Source: Bacillota bacterium | GTDB taxonomy: Bacteria > Bacillota > Clostridia > Christensenellales > Aristaeellaceae | Direction: 5' to 3' | Length of the DNA: 64,000 bases | NCBI GenBank assembly: GCA_023436585.1 | Contig: JAEZIN010000006.1 | Coordinates: 124,001-188,000, forward strand | Shown: positions 36,136 to 45,537 of the stretch, piece after piece | Numbering within the stretch: position 1 is the stretch's first letter | Layout: every line of letters begins with the position of its first letter | Position numbers and translations under genes: made by a program | Notes under the pieces: generated by a model | Told to the model about the DNA's origin: nothing | What the model saw: the letters and a program-made list of their open reading frames with translations, nothing else | Database searches by the model: none

Positions 36136-37146
36136 TCAGATGTTTTCGTTGGTGTAAAAGGGTGTGCTGGCGGGGACGCGTAAAAGATCTTCCAACTCTT
36201 CATCCAGCTTGAAGATTGTCACCGACAGGCCGGCCATTTCCATGGAAGTGGCAAACTCGCCCACATGCGGCATCAAAAGGCGCACGCCCTTGCCCGTCAA
36301 AAATTGATGGATGCGGCGGTAGACGATCAGCAGCTCCTCCTTGGGTGTGGCACCAAGGCCGTTGACCATGACGGAAACAGAATCGCCGGATACAAGGGGC
36401 ATGTCGGCCAGCAGCTTATTAAGGATCACATCCGCGATCTCATCCGCGGTCATCATCTGCCTGACTTCTATGCCGGGCTCGCCATGGATGCCCATGCCGA
36501 TCTCCACTTCATTTTCGCCGATGGAGAAGGTGGGCTTGCCAACCTCCGGCACGATGCAGGGTGAGAGCGCGACGCCCATGGTGCGGATATTGTCCAGGGC
36601 CTTCTGGGCGGCATCGGCCACTTCATCCAGGGACCGGCCCTGGTCGGCCGCCGCGCCGGCGATTTTAAAGGCATACACCATGCCCGCCACACCGCGCCTC
36701 TTTGCCGCCAGCTCCTTGGGAGCCGAGCTTACGTCATCTTTCACGCGGACGGTGCGGGTCTTGATGTCATCTTCCAGCTCCACCGTTTCGCAGGCCATGT
36801 CAAAGTTCATGTTGTCGCCGCCGTAGTTGCCGTACAGGCAAAGCACGCCATTGCCGCGATCGCAGGCCTTGATGGTGCTGGCCATCTTCAGGGCGGAAGG
36901 CGAAGCGAACACATTGCCTACGGCGCAGCCATCCAGCATTCCCTTACCCACATAGCCCAGGAACACCGGCAGGTGGCCGCTGCCGCCGCCGGTGACGATG
37001 CCCACTTTGCCATCCCTGACGGGCGTATTGGAAAGGATGATGCGGCGGTCGCCATCCAGAAGCTTCAGACGGTCGCCATACGCCGCGATAATGCCCTCCG
37101 CTACTTCGTCCACGAAATTCACCGGATTGTTGATGACCTTTTTCAT
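36136..37146 (-). CDS. dhaK: dihydroxyacetone kinase subunit DhaK family
   Basis: The 336 residues include VTGGGSGHLPVFLGYVGKGM, LYGNYGGDNMNFD and the covalent-substrate histidine in IGMGIHGEPGIE, so the substrate-binding subunit is intact. DhaK-like proteins phosphorylate dihydroxyacetone, erythrulose and similar triose or tetrose ketoses; which one applies is not deducible. An AAGGAGG site precedes the ATG. Its position behind an amino-acid-type importer and a cysteine desulfidase is unusual. Confidence 0.9.
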   Translation of the reverse strand: MKKVINNPVNFVDEVAEGIIAAYGDRLKLLDGDRRIILSNTPVRDGKVGIVTGGGSGHLPVFLGYVGKGMLDGCAVGNVFASPSALKMASTIKACDRGNGVLCLYGNYGGDNMNFDMACETVELEDDIKTRTVRVKDDVSSAPKELAAKRRGVAGMVYAFKIAGAAADQGRSLDEVADAAQKALDNIRTMGVALSPCIVPEVGKPTFSIGENEVEIGMGIHGEPGIEVRQMMTADEIADVILNKLLADMPLVSGDSVSVMVNGLGATPKEELLIVYRRIHQFLTGKGVRLLMPHVGEFATSMEMAGLSVTIFKLDEELEDLLRVPASTPFYTNENI

Positions 37147-37182
37147 GTTCCGTCCTCCTTGCGATGATGCGTAAATTTAAGG

Positions 37183-37809
37183 CTACAGCGAACTGCCGAA
37201 CGAATTGATGTCCTCGGCCAAAAGGCGGATAGCCAGATCCAAATCTGCCGTCTGCAGCGCGTTGGTGATGCGAAGATGCGTCTCGTTATCGAAATGGAAG
37301 CGGATACGACGCCATTTGTCCCAGTAAAACTGGGCGTAAGCGCGCTTCAATATGGTCAAGCTCCGCTTGATCTGGCTGTAGCAGTAGCGGTTGCCGCTGA
37401 GGGCCAAAAGCTTAAGATGAAATTTGGAATTGTTGTCCCAGGCATCCCAAACTTCCTGGTCGCCGGTGGGGGAAAGGCCTTGTTCCTGAACGGCAAGATC
37501 GGCAAGCTCTTCCTTGCTGGCCTTCTCAAGTATGATAGGCAGGCTCTGGCATTCCACCATCACGCGGAACTGCAGTATGTTGCGTATATCACTTTCCGTC
37601 AGCGTCACAATCTCATAGCCGTAGCGAGGAATGCTGCGCAGCACGTTTTCATTGCAGAGTTCCACCAGCGCTTCCCGCACCACGGACTTGCTTGTGCCGT
37701 ATTTCTCCATCAGACGCCGTTCACTCAATAAGCCATTGTGCCTGTACTCGCCCTTGATGATATCCGCAACGATGTCATTGTGGATCATTTGCTTCGTATA
37801 CTGTTCCAT
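37183..37809 (-). CDS. GntR-family regulator with FCD ligand domain
   Basis: The 208-residue protein has an N-terminal winged helix with LLSERRLMEKYGTSKSVVRE and LRSIPRYGYEIV, followed by an all-helical FCD domain (about 72-205) with metal-ligand-type His at FHLKL and H in ETHLRI. FCD members usually sense carboxylic acids or amino acids. It is embedded in the operon between the SDR and dhaK, suggesting feedback control; TGGTCGACCA in the operon promoter is a good candidate target. Confidence 0.9.
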   Translation of the reverse strand: MEQYTKQMIHNDIVADIIKGEYRHNGLLSERRLMEKYGTSKSVVREALVELCNENVLRSIPRYGYEIVTLTESDIRNILQFRVMVECQSLPIILEKASKEELADLAVQEQGLSPTGDQEVWDAWDNNSKFHLKLLALSGNRYCYSQIKRSLTILKRAYAQFYWDKWRRIRFHFDNETHLRITNALQTADLDLAIRLLAEDINSFGSSL

Positions 37810-37817
37810 AGCTTGCT

Positions 37818-38666
37818 CTACTGTCCTTTCATCCGCCGTTCATACGAATAGGCGGGGTTCAGCACAACGCTGTTTCCGCCGGATATTTCCAGGGAAGCGG
37901 CCGTGATGTACGACGCCCGGTCCGAACAAAGAAACATGATGGGATCGGCGATCTCGCCAGGCTGCGCCGGCCTTTGCAAAAGCGTGCCGGAAACGCGGTC
38001 ATTAAGCTCGGCGGTCCCAATATTGCGCTTAACAGCCGGCGTCAGTGTGAAACCCGGCAGTACGCAATTGACGCGGACTTGGTACGCGGCGTATTCCGCC
38101 GCGAACATGACAGACAACTGCTGGACGGCGGCCTTCAAAGGTCCGTACAGCGTACTGCGCCCCGCCGTCGCGCAGCGGGCTGCAAGGGAGGATACATTGA
38201 CGATCGCACCGCCTGACTGCTTCATATGCCGAAAGGCCGTCTGGCAGCCGTAGACCGCGGAATGAAAGCATACGGCTACGGTTGCGGCGACTTCCTCCGG
38301 CGTGTACTCGTCCCCTGCCCGTGGGATACTGGCCCCCACATTGTTCACCCAGCAATGGATGGGACCAAATCGCTCCGAAACGGCCTGCGCAAAGGCGGCG
38401 ATGGATTCCGGATCCGTCGCGTCCGCAGTCTTGGCAAACACCATCTCCCGCGGCGTAAGTTCCGCGAGCGCTTCATCCAGGCCTTGCTGAGTGCGCGCGC
38501 AAATGGCGACCCTGGCGCCTTCCTTTAAGAAAGCCTGTGCCGTGGCCAGGCCGATCCCCTTGCTGGCCCCTGTTATGACGGCAGTTTTGCCCGCCAGATG
38601 AAGGTCCAGGCTTATCCCTCCCCGCGTTTTATCGTCATTGATAAAGCGATGAACGGTCCGATGCAC
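37818..38666 (-). CDS. short-chain dehydrogenase/reductase with uncertain non-ATG start
   Basis: The domain begins LDLHLAGKTAVITGASKGIG and contains NNVG, catalytic VSSLAA and YGPLK, and a C-terminal SYITAASLEISGG, so this is a classical SDR oxidoreductase. No ATG exists near the expected N-terminus. A GGGGAGGG site stands 6 bp before a CTG at 38609; the only upstream standard codon is a GTG at 38666, giving 282 residues but with a weak site. The coordinates use the GTG. It is 8 bp before the GntR gene. Substrate unknown; likely an intermediate of the operon pathway. Confidence 0.8.
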   Translation of the reverse strand: MHRTVHRFINDDKTRGGISLDLHLAGKTAVITGASKGIGLATAQAFLKEGARVAICARTQQGLDEALAELTPREMVFAKTADATDPESIAAFAQAVSERFGPIHCWVNNVGASIPRAGDEYTPEEVAATVAVCFHSAVYGCQTAFRHMKQSGGAIVNVSSLAARCATAGRSTLYGPLKAAVQQLSVMFAAEYAAYQVRVNCVLPGFTLTPAVKRNIGTAELNDRVSGTLLQRPAQPGEIADPIMFLCSDRASYITAASLEISGGNSVVLNPAYSYERRMKGQ

Positions 38667-38686
38667 CTTTTATGCAACAAGCTCCC

Positions 38687-39979
38687 TTATTCGCTGAGCA
38701 TGATGTCCAAAATTTCGGAATCTGTGGATTTCATTCCCTCGCGACCCATTTGGCCGACAGCGCGAATAGTCTTTTCTACATCGGCCCGTACCAACCCTTC
38801 TCCCGGGGCAAATACGCCGCCGTTGCGCTGCAGTTCAAACGCGAGAAAAGCGGCGTCCAGGGCAGAGGCGATCTTGGCCGCGCAGGATGGCTTGGCCCCA
38901 TCGCAGACCATGCCGCCAATGTTGGCGATGGTGTTGGTGATGGTATTCGCAATGGAATCATACCCGTAGCCGCACAGGTAGGCAATGCCGCATACCGCGC
39001 CGCAGGCGGCGCTGGTCGCCCCGCAATAGGCGGACAAATTACCCAGGAAGCGCTTTTGATGGATGGAAATCAGGTTCGAAACGATCAGCGCCCGCAAAAG
39101 CTTGTCATGGCTTACGCCCAGTTCCCTGGCGTATTCGATGACCGGCATGGATACGGTGATACCCTGGTTGCCGCTGCCGGAATTGATGACCACCGGCAGG
39201 GGGCAGCCGCTCATACGAGCGTCGGAACCTGCGGCGGCCACGGCGCGGGCGCGGACAGTCAGGTCGCCGGCATTGTGCTTGGACATCAGCGCCTTGCCCA
39301 CGCGCACGCCGTAATCATTCTTCAGCCCTTCCATGGAGATGCGGGAATTGTTTTCGATCTGCAGCTCCAGGGGCTTGCGGACCAGGTCCAGATCCACCGT
39401 ATCCGCAAAGGATAATATGTCTTCCACGCTGAGCATTTCCTTCAGCCGCTGTAAATCCGCATTTTTGGCCGCATCGTTTTGCTTGGGCGCGTCGGCGGAA
39501 TAAATGACCTCCCCGTCCTTTTCGATGCGGACGATGTGCGTGTGACCGCCCCTTATTTCCACCAAGGCGCTGTGTTCCCCGGCCTGCACCGCAACCGTCA
39601 TATGCAGGTTGTCGCAGCTTTCCATCACTTCGCAGCGGCAGTACTCCTTGTCCTTTAACAGCTGCGCCGCTTTCTCGCGGTCGGATAATGTTGCCCCGGC
39701 GATTACTTCCAATCCGCGTTCGGGATCGCCGCCTACGGCACCCAAAACCGCTGCCACATCAATGCCCTTCATGCCGCCGCTGTTGGGGACCACGACGCCC
39801 TTGACGTTTTTAACGATGTTGCCGCTGCAGGCTACGCGTATTTTTTCGGGCAACTGCCCAAGGGTTTGGGTGGCTTTGGCCGAACAGTAGGCGATGGCGA
39901 TGGGTTCTGTGCAGCCCATCGCCGCCACCAGCTCCGCATGAATGATTTTTACATAAGCTTCGTTCATTAATTTATCCAT
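38687..39979 (-). CDS. cyuA: L-cysteine desulfidase / serine-dehydratase-alpha-like iron-sulfur lyase (CyuA family)
   Basis: The 430 residues carry family hallmarks MGCTEPIAIAYCSAKA, NSGGMKGIDVAAVLGA, NSGSGNQGITVS and GGMVCDGAKPSCAAK. The cysteines in these motifs ligate a [4Fe-4S] cluster. Characterised members split L-cysteine to pyruvate, ammonia and sulfide; other relatives may act on other hydroxy or thiol amino acids. It is cytoplasmic and oxygen-sensitive, fitting an anaerobe. The start at 39979 follows AAGGCGG. It comes right after the importer genes, so its substrate is probably what is imported or a product of it. Confidence 0.85.
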   Translation of the reverse strand: MDKLMNEAYVKIIHAELVAAMGCTEPIAIAYCSAKATQTLGQLPEKIRVACSGNIVKNVKGVVVPNSGGMKGIDVAAVLGAVGGDPERGLEVIAGATLSDREKAAQLLKDKEYCRCEVMESCDNLHMTVAVQAGEHSALVEIRGGHTHIVRIEKDGEVIYSADAPKQNDAAKNADLQRLKEMLSVEDILSFADTVDLDLVRKPLELQIENNSRISMEGLKNDYGVRVGKALMSKHNAGDLTVRARAVAAAGSDARMSGCPLPVVINSGSGNQGITVSMPVIEYARELGVSHDKLLRALIVSNLISIHQKRFLGNLSAYCGATSAACGAVCGIAYLCGYGYDSIANTITNTIANIGGMVCDGAKPSCAAKIASALDAAFLAFELQRNGGVFAPGEGLVRADVEKTIRAVGQMGREGMKSTDSEILDIMLSE

Positions 39980-40031
39980 GTTACCGCCTTTTCCATCGCA
40001 CCGCGATTTTAGCTTTTGCCCGGAAAGGTAG

Positions 40032-40754
40032 CTACACGCCAAGATAAGCCCGCTTTACTTCCGGATTGACCAGCAGCTCTTTGCCGGCACCGGTAATGGT
40101 CACGCGGCCCGTTTCCAGCACATATCCCCTGTCGGCGATGGACAGCGCCATGGACGCGTTCTGCTCGATCAAAAGGACCGTTCTGCCCTTTTCCCTGATC
40201 TTTGTGATCAATTCGAAGATTTCCTCCACGATGATGGGGGCAAGGCCCAGCGACGGTTCATCCAGCATAATCAAGGCGGGGTCCATCATCAGCCCCCTGG
40301 CGATGGCCAGCATCTGCTGCTCACCGCCCGAAAGGCTTCCTCCGGGCTGCTTTGTTCTTTCCTTGAGGCGGGGGAAGAGCGTATAATTTTCCTCCACCAG
40401 TTCAGCAATCCGCTGCTTGCTCATTTTGGTTTGGCCGAAGGTTCCGGCAATCAGGTTCTCGTACACGGTAAGCTGCGGGAAGATCATACGTCCTTCCGGC
40501 ACATGGCTGATGCCCAGTTTGACGATCTTGTCGGGCGCCTTGCGCGTGATGTCCTCCGAGCGGAAGGTAATCTTGCCGCCGGCCTTTTCCGTAAGGTTGG
40601 AGATGGACATCAGCGTAGTGGTCTTGCCGGCACCGTTTCCGCCGATGAGCGTGATGATCTCGCCCTCGTTTACCTCAATGCTTACATCCATCAACGCATT
40701 GATGTAACCATAGTAGACGGTCAGGTTTTCCACTTTCAGCATCGGTTGGCTCAT
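40032..40754 (-). CDS. livF: branched-chain-type amino acid ABC transporter ATPase LivF
   Basis: The 240-residue ATPase has Walker A GGNGAGKTT, signature LSGGEQQ and Walker B LIMLDEPSLGLAP, with the LivF start LKVENLTVYYGYINAL. It powers the importer with LivG at the cytoplasmic face and overlaps livG by 4 bp. Confidence 0.94.
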   Translation of the reverse strand: MSQPMLKVENLTVYYGYINALMDVSIEVNEGEIITLIGGNGAGKTTTLMSISNLTEKAGGKITFRSEDITRKAPDKIVKLGISHVPEGRMIFPQLTVYENLIAGTFGQTKMSKQRIAELVEENYTLFPRLKERTKQPGGSLSGGEQQMLAIARGLMMDPALIMLDEPSLGLAPIIVEEIFELITKIREKGRTVLLIEQNASMALSIADRGYVLETGRVTITGAGKELLVNPEVKRAYLGV

Positions 40755-41557
40755 CGGCTCGCCTCCCCAGTCACCATGCTCTTGCCAAAGTAAGCGCTTT
40801 GCACATCCGGGTTCGATTTTACCTGCTCGGGTGTGCCCTCCATGATCTTCTGGCCGAAATTCAAAACAAGGATGCGGTTGCAGGAGCCCATGATGAATTT
40901 CATGTCATGCTCGATGACGGCAATGGTATAGCCATCCCTGTTCAATGATTTGATAAACTCCATCAGCGACTGGGTCTCCAGCGGGTTCATGCCGGCGGCC
41001 GGTTCATCCAGCAGCAGTATCTTGGGATCCAGCGCCAAAGCGCGGGCAATCTCCACCTTGCGCTGCATACCGTAGGAAAGGTTGCCGGCCAGCACATCGC
41101 GGTTTTCATACAGGCCGATTTTTTTCAATATTTCCAGGCTCTTTTCCGTAGAAAAGCTTTCCGCCTGCTTATAGGTCCGCGTGTGGAAAATGGCGTCCAG
41201 CATATTGCTCTTTGTTTTGATGTGGCAGCCGATTTTCACGTTTTCCAGTACGGTCATAAACTTGAATAGCTGCAGGTTTTGGAATGTTCTTGCAATGCGC
41301 TTTTGCGCCACATGCTCGGGGCTTAAGGCGGTAATATCCTCCCCGGCGAAGAAGATCTTCCCTTTGGTGGGCGGAAAGATGCCTGTACACATATTGAAGA
41401 AGGTCGTTTTTCCGGCGCCGTTGGGGCCGATGATGCCGAAGATGTCACCGGGAAAAATCTTCATGTCCACATTTTCCACGGCCTTGAGCCCGCCGAAATA
41501 TTTACAGATGCCCTGCGCCTCAAGAAGCGGCTGAACTGCCGTGTTATGCTCAGACAT
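40751..41557 (-). CDS. livG: branched-chain-type amino acid ABC transporter ATPase LivG
   Basis: The 268-residue ATPase has GPNGAGKTTFFN, LSYGMQRKVE as the variant signature, and ILLLDEPAAGMNP, all typical of LivG. The start at 41557 is preceded by AAAGGGGG and gives MSEHNTAVQPLLEAQGICKYF-type N-terminus. It overlaps livM by 8 bp. Confidence 0.94.
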   Translation of the reverse strand: MSEHNTAVQPLLEAQGICKYFGGLKAVENVDMKIFPGDIFGIIGPNGAGKTTFFNMCTGIFPPTKGKIFFAGEDITALSPEHVAQKRIARTFQNLQLFKFMTVLENVKIGCHIKTKSNMLDAIFHTRTYKQAESFSTEKSLEILKKIGLYENRDVLAGNLSYGMQRKVEIARALALDPKILLLDEPAAGMNPLETQSLMEFIKSLNRDGYTIAVIEHDMKFIMGSCNRILVLNFGQKIMEGTPEQVKSNPDVQSAYFGKSMVTGEASR

Positions 41558-42548
41558 GAGCAGCGCCCCCTTTCCGGGCCGGTTTGCGCTTGATCTTGCC
41601 GCCGGCCAGCATGGAGCGCGACGCACCTGCGATGCCCTGCGGGCGCAGCCACATCATCACGATAATAATGACGGCGTAGATCACGTAGCGCCAGTTTTCC
41701 AGGAACCGCAGTGATTCGGTGAGCACCGTCACGATTACGCTGCCCAGGATGGGGCCGACAAGCGTGCCCTGGCCGCCGATAACGATCATGGCCAGCACGT
41801 TAAAACCTGTGTCCGTGGAGAACTGGGAGGCCTCGATGTAGTTGACGAACGGTGCGTACGCGCCGCCGATCACGCCTGCCCAGAATGCGCCATACATGAA
41901 GATCAGCGACTTGTAGAAGCTGGTCTGCACACCCAGGGACTTGGCGGCGATTTGATCCTCACGGATGGAGATCCAGGCGCGGCCTACCCGGGAATTCAGA
42001 ACACGGTGGGTTATGAATAAAAACAGGATGCCGATCACCAGGAAAATAAAGTAGTAGTACTTGGGCCGGAAGGTATCAAGCCCGAAAAGCCACGGATAGG
42101 GGATGTTCTTGATGCCCAGCGCGCCGCCGGTGACGGGTGTCCATGTCTGGGCGATGATGCGTATGATCTCGGATGCGCCCAGCGTGACGATGGAAAGATA
42201 GATGCCCTGCAGCTTCAGTGTGGGCAGGGAAACCAGCAAACCAACCAATGCGGCGGTGATGCCGCAAATAGGCAGCAGCAGCCAGAAGTTGAAGCCAAAC
42301 CGCGTGGAAAGTATCGCGCAGGTATAGGCTCCGATGGCAAAGAAACCGGCTTGGCCCAGGCAGGTCTGCCCGCTGTAGCCGTTGATGGCGTTGAGGGAGC
42401 CGGCTAATGTCGCGAACATCAGGATGTTGCAGGCATAACGCACATACAGCGCTTTTGTGACCACAAAGGGCAGCGCGCACAGCAGTGCAACCAGCAGGAG
42501 GAGAAAGAGGAACTTGTAGCGGCGGTAAAAGCCTGTGATTTTTCTCAT
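41550..42548 (-). CDS. livM: branched-chain-type amino acid ABC transporter permease LivM
   Basis: The 332 residues form about nine membrane helices with the LivM motif GYSGQTCLGQAGFFAIGAY and the EAA-type loop AWISIREDQIAAKSLGVQ that contacts the ATPase. The basic C-terminal tail is cytoplasmic. It overlaps livH by 4 bp. Confidence 0.94.
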   Translation of the reverse strand: MRKITGFYRRYKFLFLLLLVALLCALPFVVTKALYVRYACNILMFATLAGSLNAINGYSGQTCLGQAGFFAIGAYTCAILSTRFGFNFWLLLPICGITAALVGLLVSLPTLKLQGIYLSIVTLGASEIIRIIAQTWTPVTGGALGIKNIPYPWLFGLDTFRPKYYYFIFLVIGILFLFITHRVLNSRVGRAWISIREDQIAAKSLGVQTSFYKSLIFMYGAFWAGVIGGAYAPFVNYIEASQFSTDTGFNVLAMIVIGGQGTLVGPILGSVIVTVLTESLRFLENWRYVIYAVIIIVMMWLRPQGIAGASRSMLAGGKIKRKPARKGGAAHV

Positions 42549-43432
42549 ACCCTGCTTCCTCTCTTTGCCGCAAATCCCTGGGGGCGTAAAACAAGCATCA
42601 GGATCAGAAAGCCGAAGGCGAACATGTCGCGGAAGGTGGCGGAGCTGATGGTGATACCAAGGTTCTCAATGATGCCGATACATAACCCGCCCAGCGCCGA
42701 GAGCCGCAAATCAACCAGGCCGCCAAGGACGGAGGCCGAGAATGCCTTTGTACTGAAGTTGCCCCATATGTTGGAGGAAACCGCGTAGTAGTAGATGGAA
42801 AGCAGTATGCCGGCGATGCCGCCGAAGCCGCAGCCGATGCAGTTGCCCAGCATGGCGGTGCGCTTGACATTGATGCCCATCAAATAAGCCGCCTGCTTGT
42901 TCTGGCTTACTGCCCTCAACGCCACGCCCCAGCGGGTGCGGTTAAAAAACAGTGTGAGGCTGACGGCAAAGAATACCACCAGCAGCATCACAACAATTTG
43001 AAGCAGCTTGAAATCAACGGCCACGGAGCCGATGTGCAAGGTGTAGGTTGCATTGTTGATGATATTGATGACCGGTTTGGTTTCCGGCCCAAATACGATT
43101 TGCGCCAGGTTCTTCATCAGCATGCTGAACCCGATGGTGCATAAAAGTGATATATGCCTCGGTGCAGCAAAGAATTTTTCATAACAGATTTTGTAAACGA
43201 CAATGCCCAGCACGAAGGAGCTGGCAAATGCCAGGAAGATGGCCAGGGGTAAATTGTTCCCGAAGAACTGGAAGCTGTAAAAAGCGCCAAAGGCTCCGAT
43301 CATCATGATCTCGCCGTACGTAAAGGTCACCATGCCAACGACACCTACGATGACCGAATACCCGATGGCCATCAACGCGTAGATGGATCCCTGGCAGATG
43401 CCATTGACGAGCTGGTTCAAAAAATATTCCAT
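42545..43432 (-). CDS. livH: branched-chain-type amino acid ABC transporter permease LivH
   Basis: The 295-residue permease begins MEYFLNQLVNGICQGSIYAL and includes GVVGMVTFTYGEIMMIGAF and the loop RWGVALRAVSQNKQAAYLMG. The ATG at 43432 follows AAGGAGG; the longer frame is rejected. A strong hairpin between livK and livH probably lowers its expression relative to the binding protein. Confidence 0.94.
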   Translation of the reverse strand: MEYFLNQLVNGICQGSIYALMAIGYSVIVGVVGMVTFTYGEIMMIGAFGAFYSFQFFGNNLPLAIFLAFASSFVLGIVVYKICYEKFFAAPRHISLLCTIGFSMLMKNLAQIVFGPETKPVINIINNATYTLHIGSVAVDFKLLQIVVMLLVVFFAVSLTLFFNRTRWGVALRAVSQNKQAAYLMGINVKRTAMLGNCIGCGFGGIAGILLSIYYYAVSSNIWGNFSTKAFSASVLGGLVDLRLSALGGLCIGIIENLGITISSATFRDMFAFGFLILMLVLRPQGFAAKRGSRV

Positions 43433-43474
43433 AGTGCCTCCTTCGCTGCTAAGAAAGAAGGATCTGCCGGGATA

Positions 43475-43513
43475 GAAAATCAGGAGCAGGCGGGATAGGC
43501 CGCCCGCTCCTGA
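43475..43513 (-). terminator. partial terminator/attenuator between livK and livH
   Basis: On the minus strand a long stem (TCAGGAGC-GGGCGG with CCCGCC-GCTCCTGA) is followed by TTTTCTAT. It lies 22 bp after the binding-protein stop and before the permease. It is probably leaky, leaving more binding protein than permease, or it protects the livK message end. Confidence 0.75.
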
Positions 43514-43535
43514 CAATTAAATTGGTTATCGGAGG

Positions 43536-44678
43536 TTACTCTTTTCCGTAACCGAAACCTTCAAGAATCTTCCAGCTTCCATCCACAACGCCGCAGATCA
43601 TGTAATCGCGGGTGATGTCGCCGGCGGGCTCGAACTTGATGCGTCCGGTCAGACCGGTCATCTCATTGTTCTGGAGGGCTTCCCTGATCGCTTCGCGGGT
43701 GATTTCCCCGTCACCGATGGTCTCGATGGCGGTCTTGATCAAATAAGCGGTATCATAAGCGCAAGCGGGGTGCACAGTGGGCTGGAAGCCGGCCAGGGAA
43801 ACGAACTTGTCTTTCCACTGGGTCAAAGTGGCGTTGTCGGCATCAAAGAAGAAAGGAGAGGTAACGATCAGGTTGTTGGGATTCATAAGCTGCTTGACCA
43901 GCTGTTCGGAGGTTCCCGGTCCCAAGGCCACGTGCTTGACATCCCAGCCGGCGGAATCGGCGGCGTTGAAGATGGCGGAAACAGGCAGGCCCTGGTCCAT
44001 CACGACCAGCACTTCGGGATTGGCAGCCTTCACCTTGGTGATGATGGAGCTGAAATCCGTTTCATCGGACTTGTACTTTTCTTCGGTCACGACAAGGCCT
44101 TCCAGGTCGGCCTGCTTCTTGAAGTTGTTGAATGCGGCCATACCCCAGTCGCTGTCCACGCGGATCACGGCGACATTGGTGACACCAAGGTACTTTTTCA
44201 GCACATACTTGGCCAGGAACGGGGCTTCCACATCCTGACGGCCCATGATGGAGAAGCAGAAGGGGCTCATCGCCGCGTAATCCGGGGCGGAAGCCGTGGG
44301 GGAAAGCTGGACGATGCCGTAGCGGTCAACGATAGGGGCATTGGCTTTGCAGGCGCCGGAGGAGAAATCGCCCAAGATGGCCATGACTTCTTCATCCTCG
44401 GCAAATGCCGTTGCCATGGTGGAGCTGACCACCGGGTCACCCTGCGTGTCCTTCACTTCGATGGCAAGCTGGTAACCGTTGGCACCGCCAGCGGCGTTGA
44501 TCTCATCAATAGCCATCTGCCATGCGATCTGAAAGCCCTTGCCATATTCGGCATAATTGCCGGTCAGGGGAGCCAGGCCGCCCAGCTTGATGGTGCCCTT
44601 GCTTTCCGCCGCAGCGGGCAGCATGGCAAGTGTGAGGAGCATGATGACGGTTAGGAACAGAGCGGTGACTTTTTTCAT
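43536..44678 (-). CDS. livK: amino-acid-type ABC transporter substrate-binding protein (LivJ/LivK family)
   Basis: The 380 residues have a signal peptide (about 1-25, ending LPAAAES) without a lipobox cysteine, and a type-1 binding fold starting IKLGGLAPLTGNYAEYGKG, then KDTQGDP and ILGDFSSGACKANAPI. The usual ligands are branched-chain or other hydrophobic amino acids, but the operon context suggests another substrate. In a Gram-positive-type envelope lack of a lipid anchor is noteworthy; the protein may be retained otherwise. AAAGGAG precedes the ATG at 44678. Confidence 0.92.
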   Translation of the reverse strand: MKKVTALFLTVIMLLTLAMLPAAAESKGTIKLGGLAPLTGNYAEYGKGFQIAWQMAIDEINAAGGANGYQLAIEVKDTQGDPVVSSTMATAFAEDEEVMAILGDFSSGACKANAPIVDRYGIVQLSPTASAPDYAAMSPFCFSIMGRQDVEAPFLAKYVLKKYLGVTNVAVIRVDSDWGMAAFNNFKKQADLEGLVVTEEKYKSDETDFSSIITKVKAANPEVLVVMDQGLPVSAIFNAADSAGWDVKHVALGPGTSEQLVKQLMNPNNLIVTSPFFFDADNATLTQWKDKFVSLAGFQPTVHPACAYDTAYLIKTAIETIGDGEITREAIREALQNNEMTGLTGRIKFEPAGDITRDYMICGVVDGSWKILEGFGYGKE

Positions 44679-44753
44679 GGTAGCCTCTCCTTTCATTGAA
44701 ACCCCCATTGTATTTCATTCAACAGCAATACCGCTGTTCAATGTTTCCTGATT

Positions 44754-45251
44754 TCACTTGTGGAAATGCAGCTTGCAGGTCTCGCAGCCTTTGGCGATGG
44801 TATCGCCAAGGTTCAGCGTCAGGCCCATCGCTTCGGCTATGCCGCGATCGCCGTCCATGGCCATATCGCACAAAAGGGCGCAGGTCTCATCGCTGAAGCC
44901 GAGCTTTTTCCAGGCGTTCACCAGCGCGCAGTAGTGGAAATCCACGGTCACGTTGTCTCCGTCGGCCTTGATATCTGACATATTGAAGCTCTGGGGGCCG
45001 ACCTTGCTCTCGTCGCCCAGGAACGCATTCTTGAAATCTACGCAGCTGGAAGGATCTTCGCACTGCTTTTTGAAGTTCTCCCCATGCATCAGGCCGCAGC
45101 GCTTGATGGCACGACGGATAATGGGTTCGGCATCGATGCCGGCTTTCACCATTTCATCGTAGATAAGGCCCATCCAGGTAGCGCGGTGTTCAATTTGTGA
45201 ACGATTGACGTTCACGATTTCTTCCACAGGGTTGGCGATGTTCCTGATCAT
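44754..45251 (-). CDS. L-2-amino-thiazoline-4-carboxylate hydrolase-like protein
   Basis: The 165-residue protein resembles the ATC-hydrolase family: FHYCALVNAWKKLG, CDMAMDGDRGIAEAMGLTL and a closing GCETCKLHFHK. The Pseudomonas enzyme opens 2-amino-thiazoline-4-carboxylate to N-carbamoyl-L-cysteine, on the way to L-cysteine. Members of this family in Clostridia are largely uncharacterised, so the reaction is an inference. The ATG at 45251 follows AGGGAGG. It is the first gene of the operon, behind a ~280-nt leader. Confidence 0.62.
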   Translation of the reverse strand: MIRNIANPVEEIVNVNRSQIEHRATWMGLIYDEMVKAGIDAEPIIRRAIKRCGLMHGENFKKQCEDPSSCVDFKNAFLGDESKVGPQSFNMSDIKADGDNVTVDFHYCALVNAWKKLGFSDETCALLCDMAMDGDRGIAEAMGLTLNLGDTIAKGCETCKLHFHK

Positions 45252-45531
45252 TGGTTTGTCCTCCCTATAATTTGGTATAGGATTTAAAATTGCTCCGCAA
45301 AAAAGACACCGGCATTTGTACGTAAAAGCCTTGGAACCCGGAACACTCCCGCTGGTGAAAAGGTATGCAAAACGAAGACACCGAATCACATCATCGTGAA
45401 CGGTTCGCTTGTTTTAGGCATACCTGGCGGCGCTTTGGGATGAGCATCCGGGTGACGCCTGTTCATTAGCCGATGCCTTCTTTTGGTTGGAACGGTCGAT
45501 GGCATTCAGTAAACTGACCTACCATTGATGT
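45252..45531 (-). promoter_or_regulatory. long structured leader of the cysteine/import operon
   Basis: About 280 nt separate the predicted start site from the first gene. On the minus strand AGGTATGC (45418-45425) can pair with GCATACCT (45361-45368), closing a long hairpin reinforced by AAAAC / GTTTT pairing. GGATG / CATCC forms another small hairpin upstream. No known riboswitch class or T-box motif was recognised. No clear intrinsic terminator precedes the first gene. Confidence 0.45.
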
Positions 45532-45537
45532 GTCATT

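Noticed and set aside
45252..45531. T-box or S-box riboswitch in the operon leader
   Set aside because: No T-box sequence (TGGNACCGCG-type) or S-box core motifs are present.
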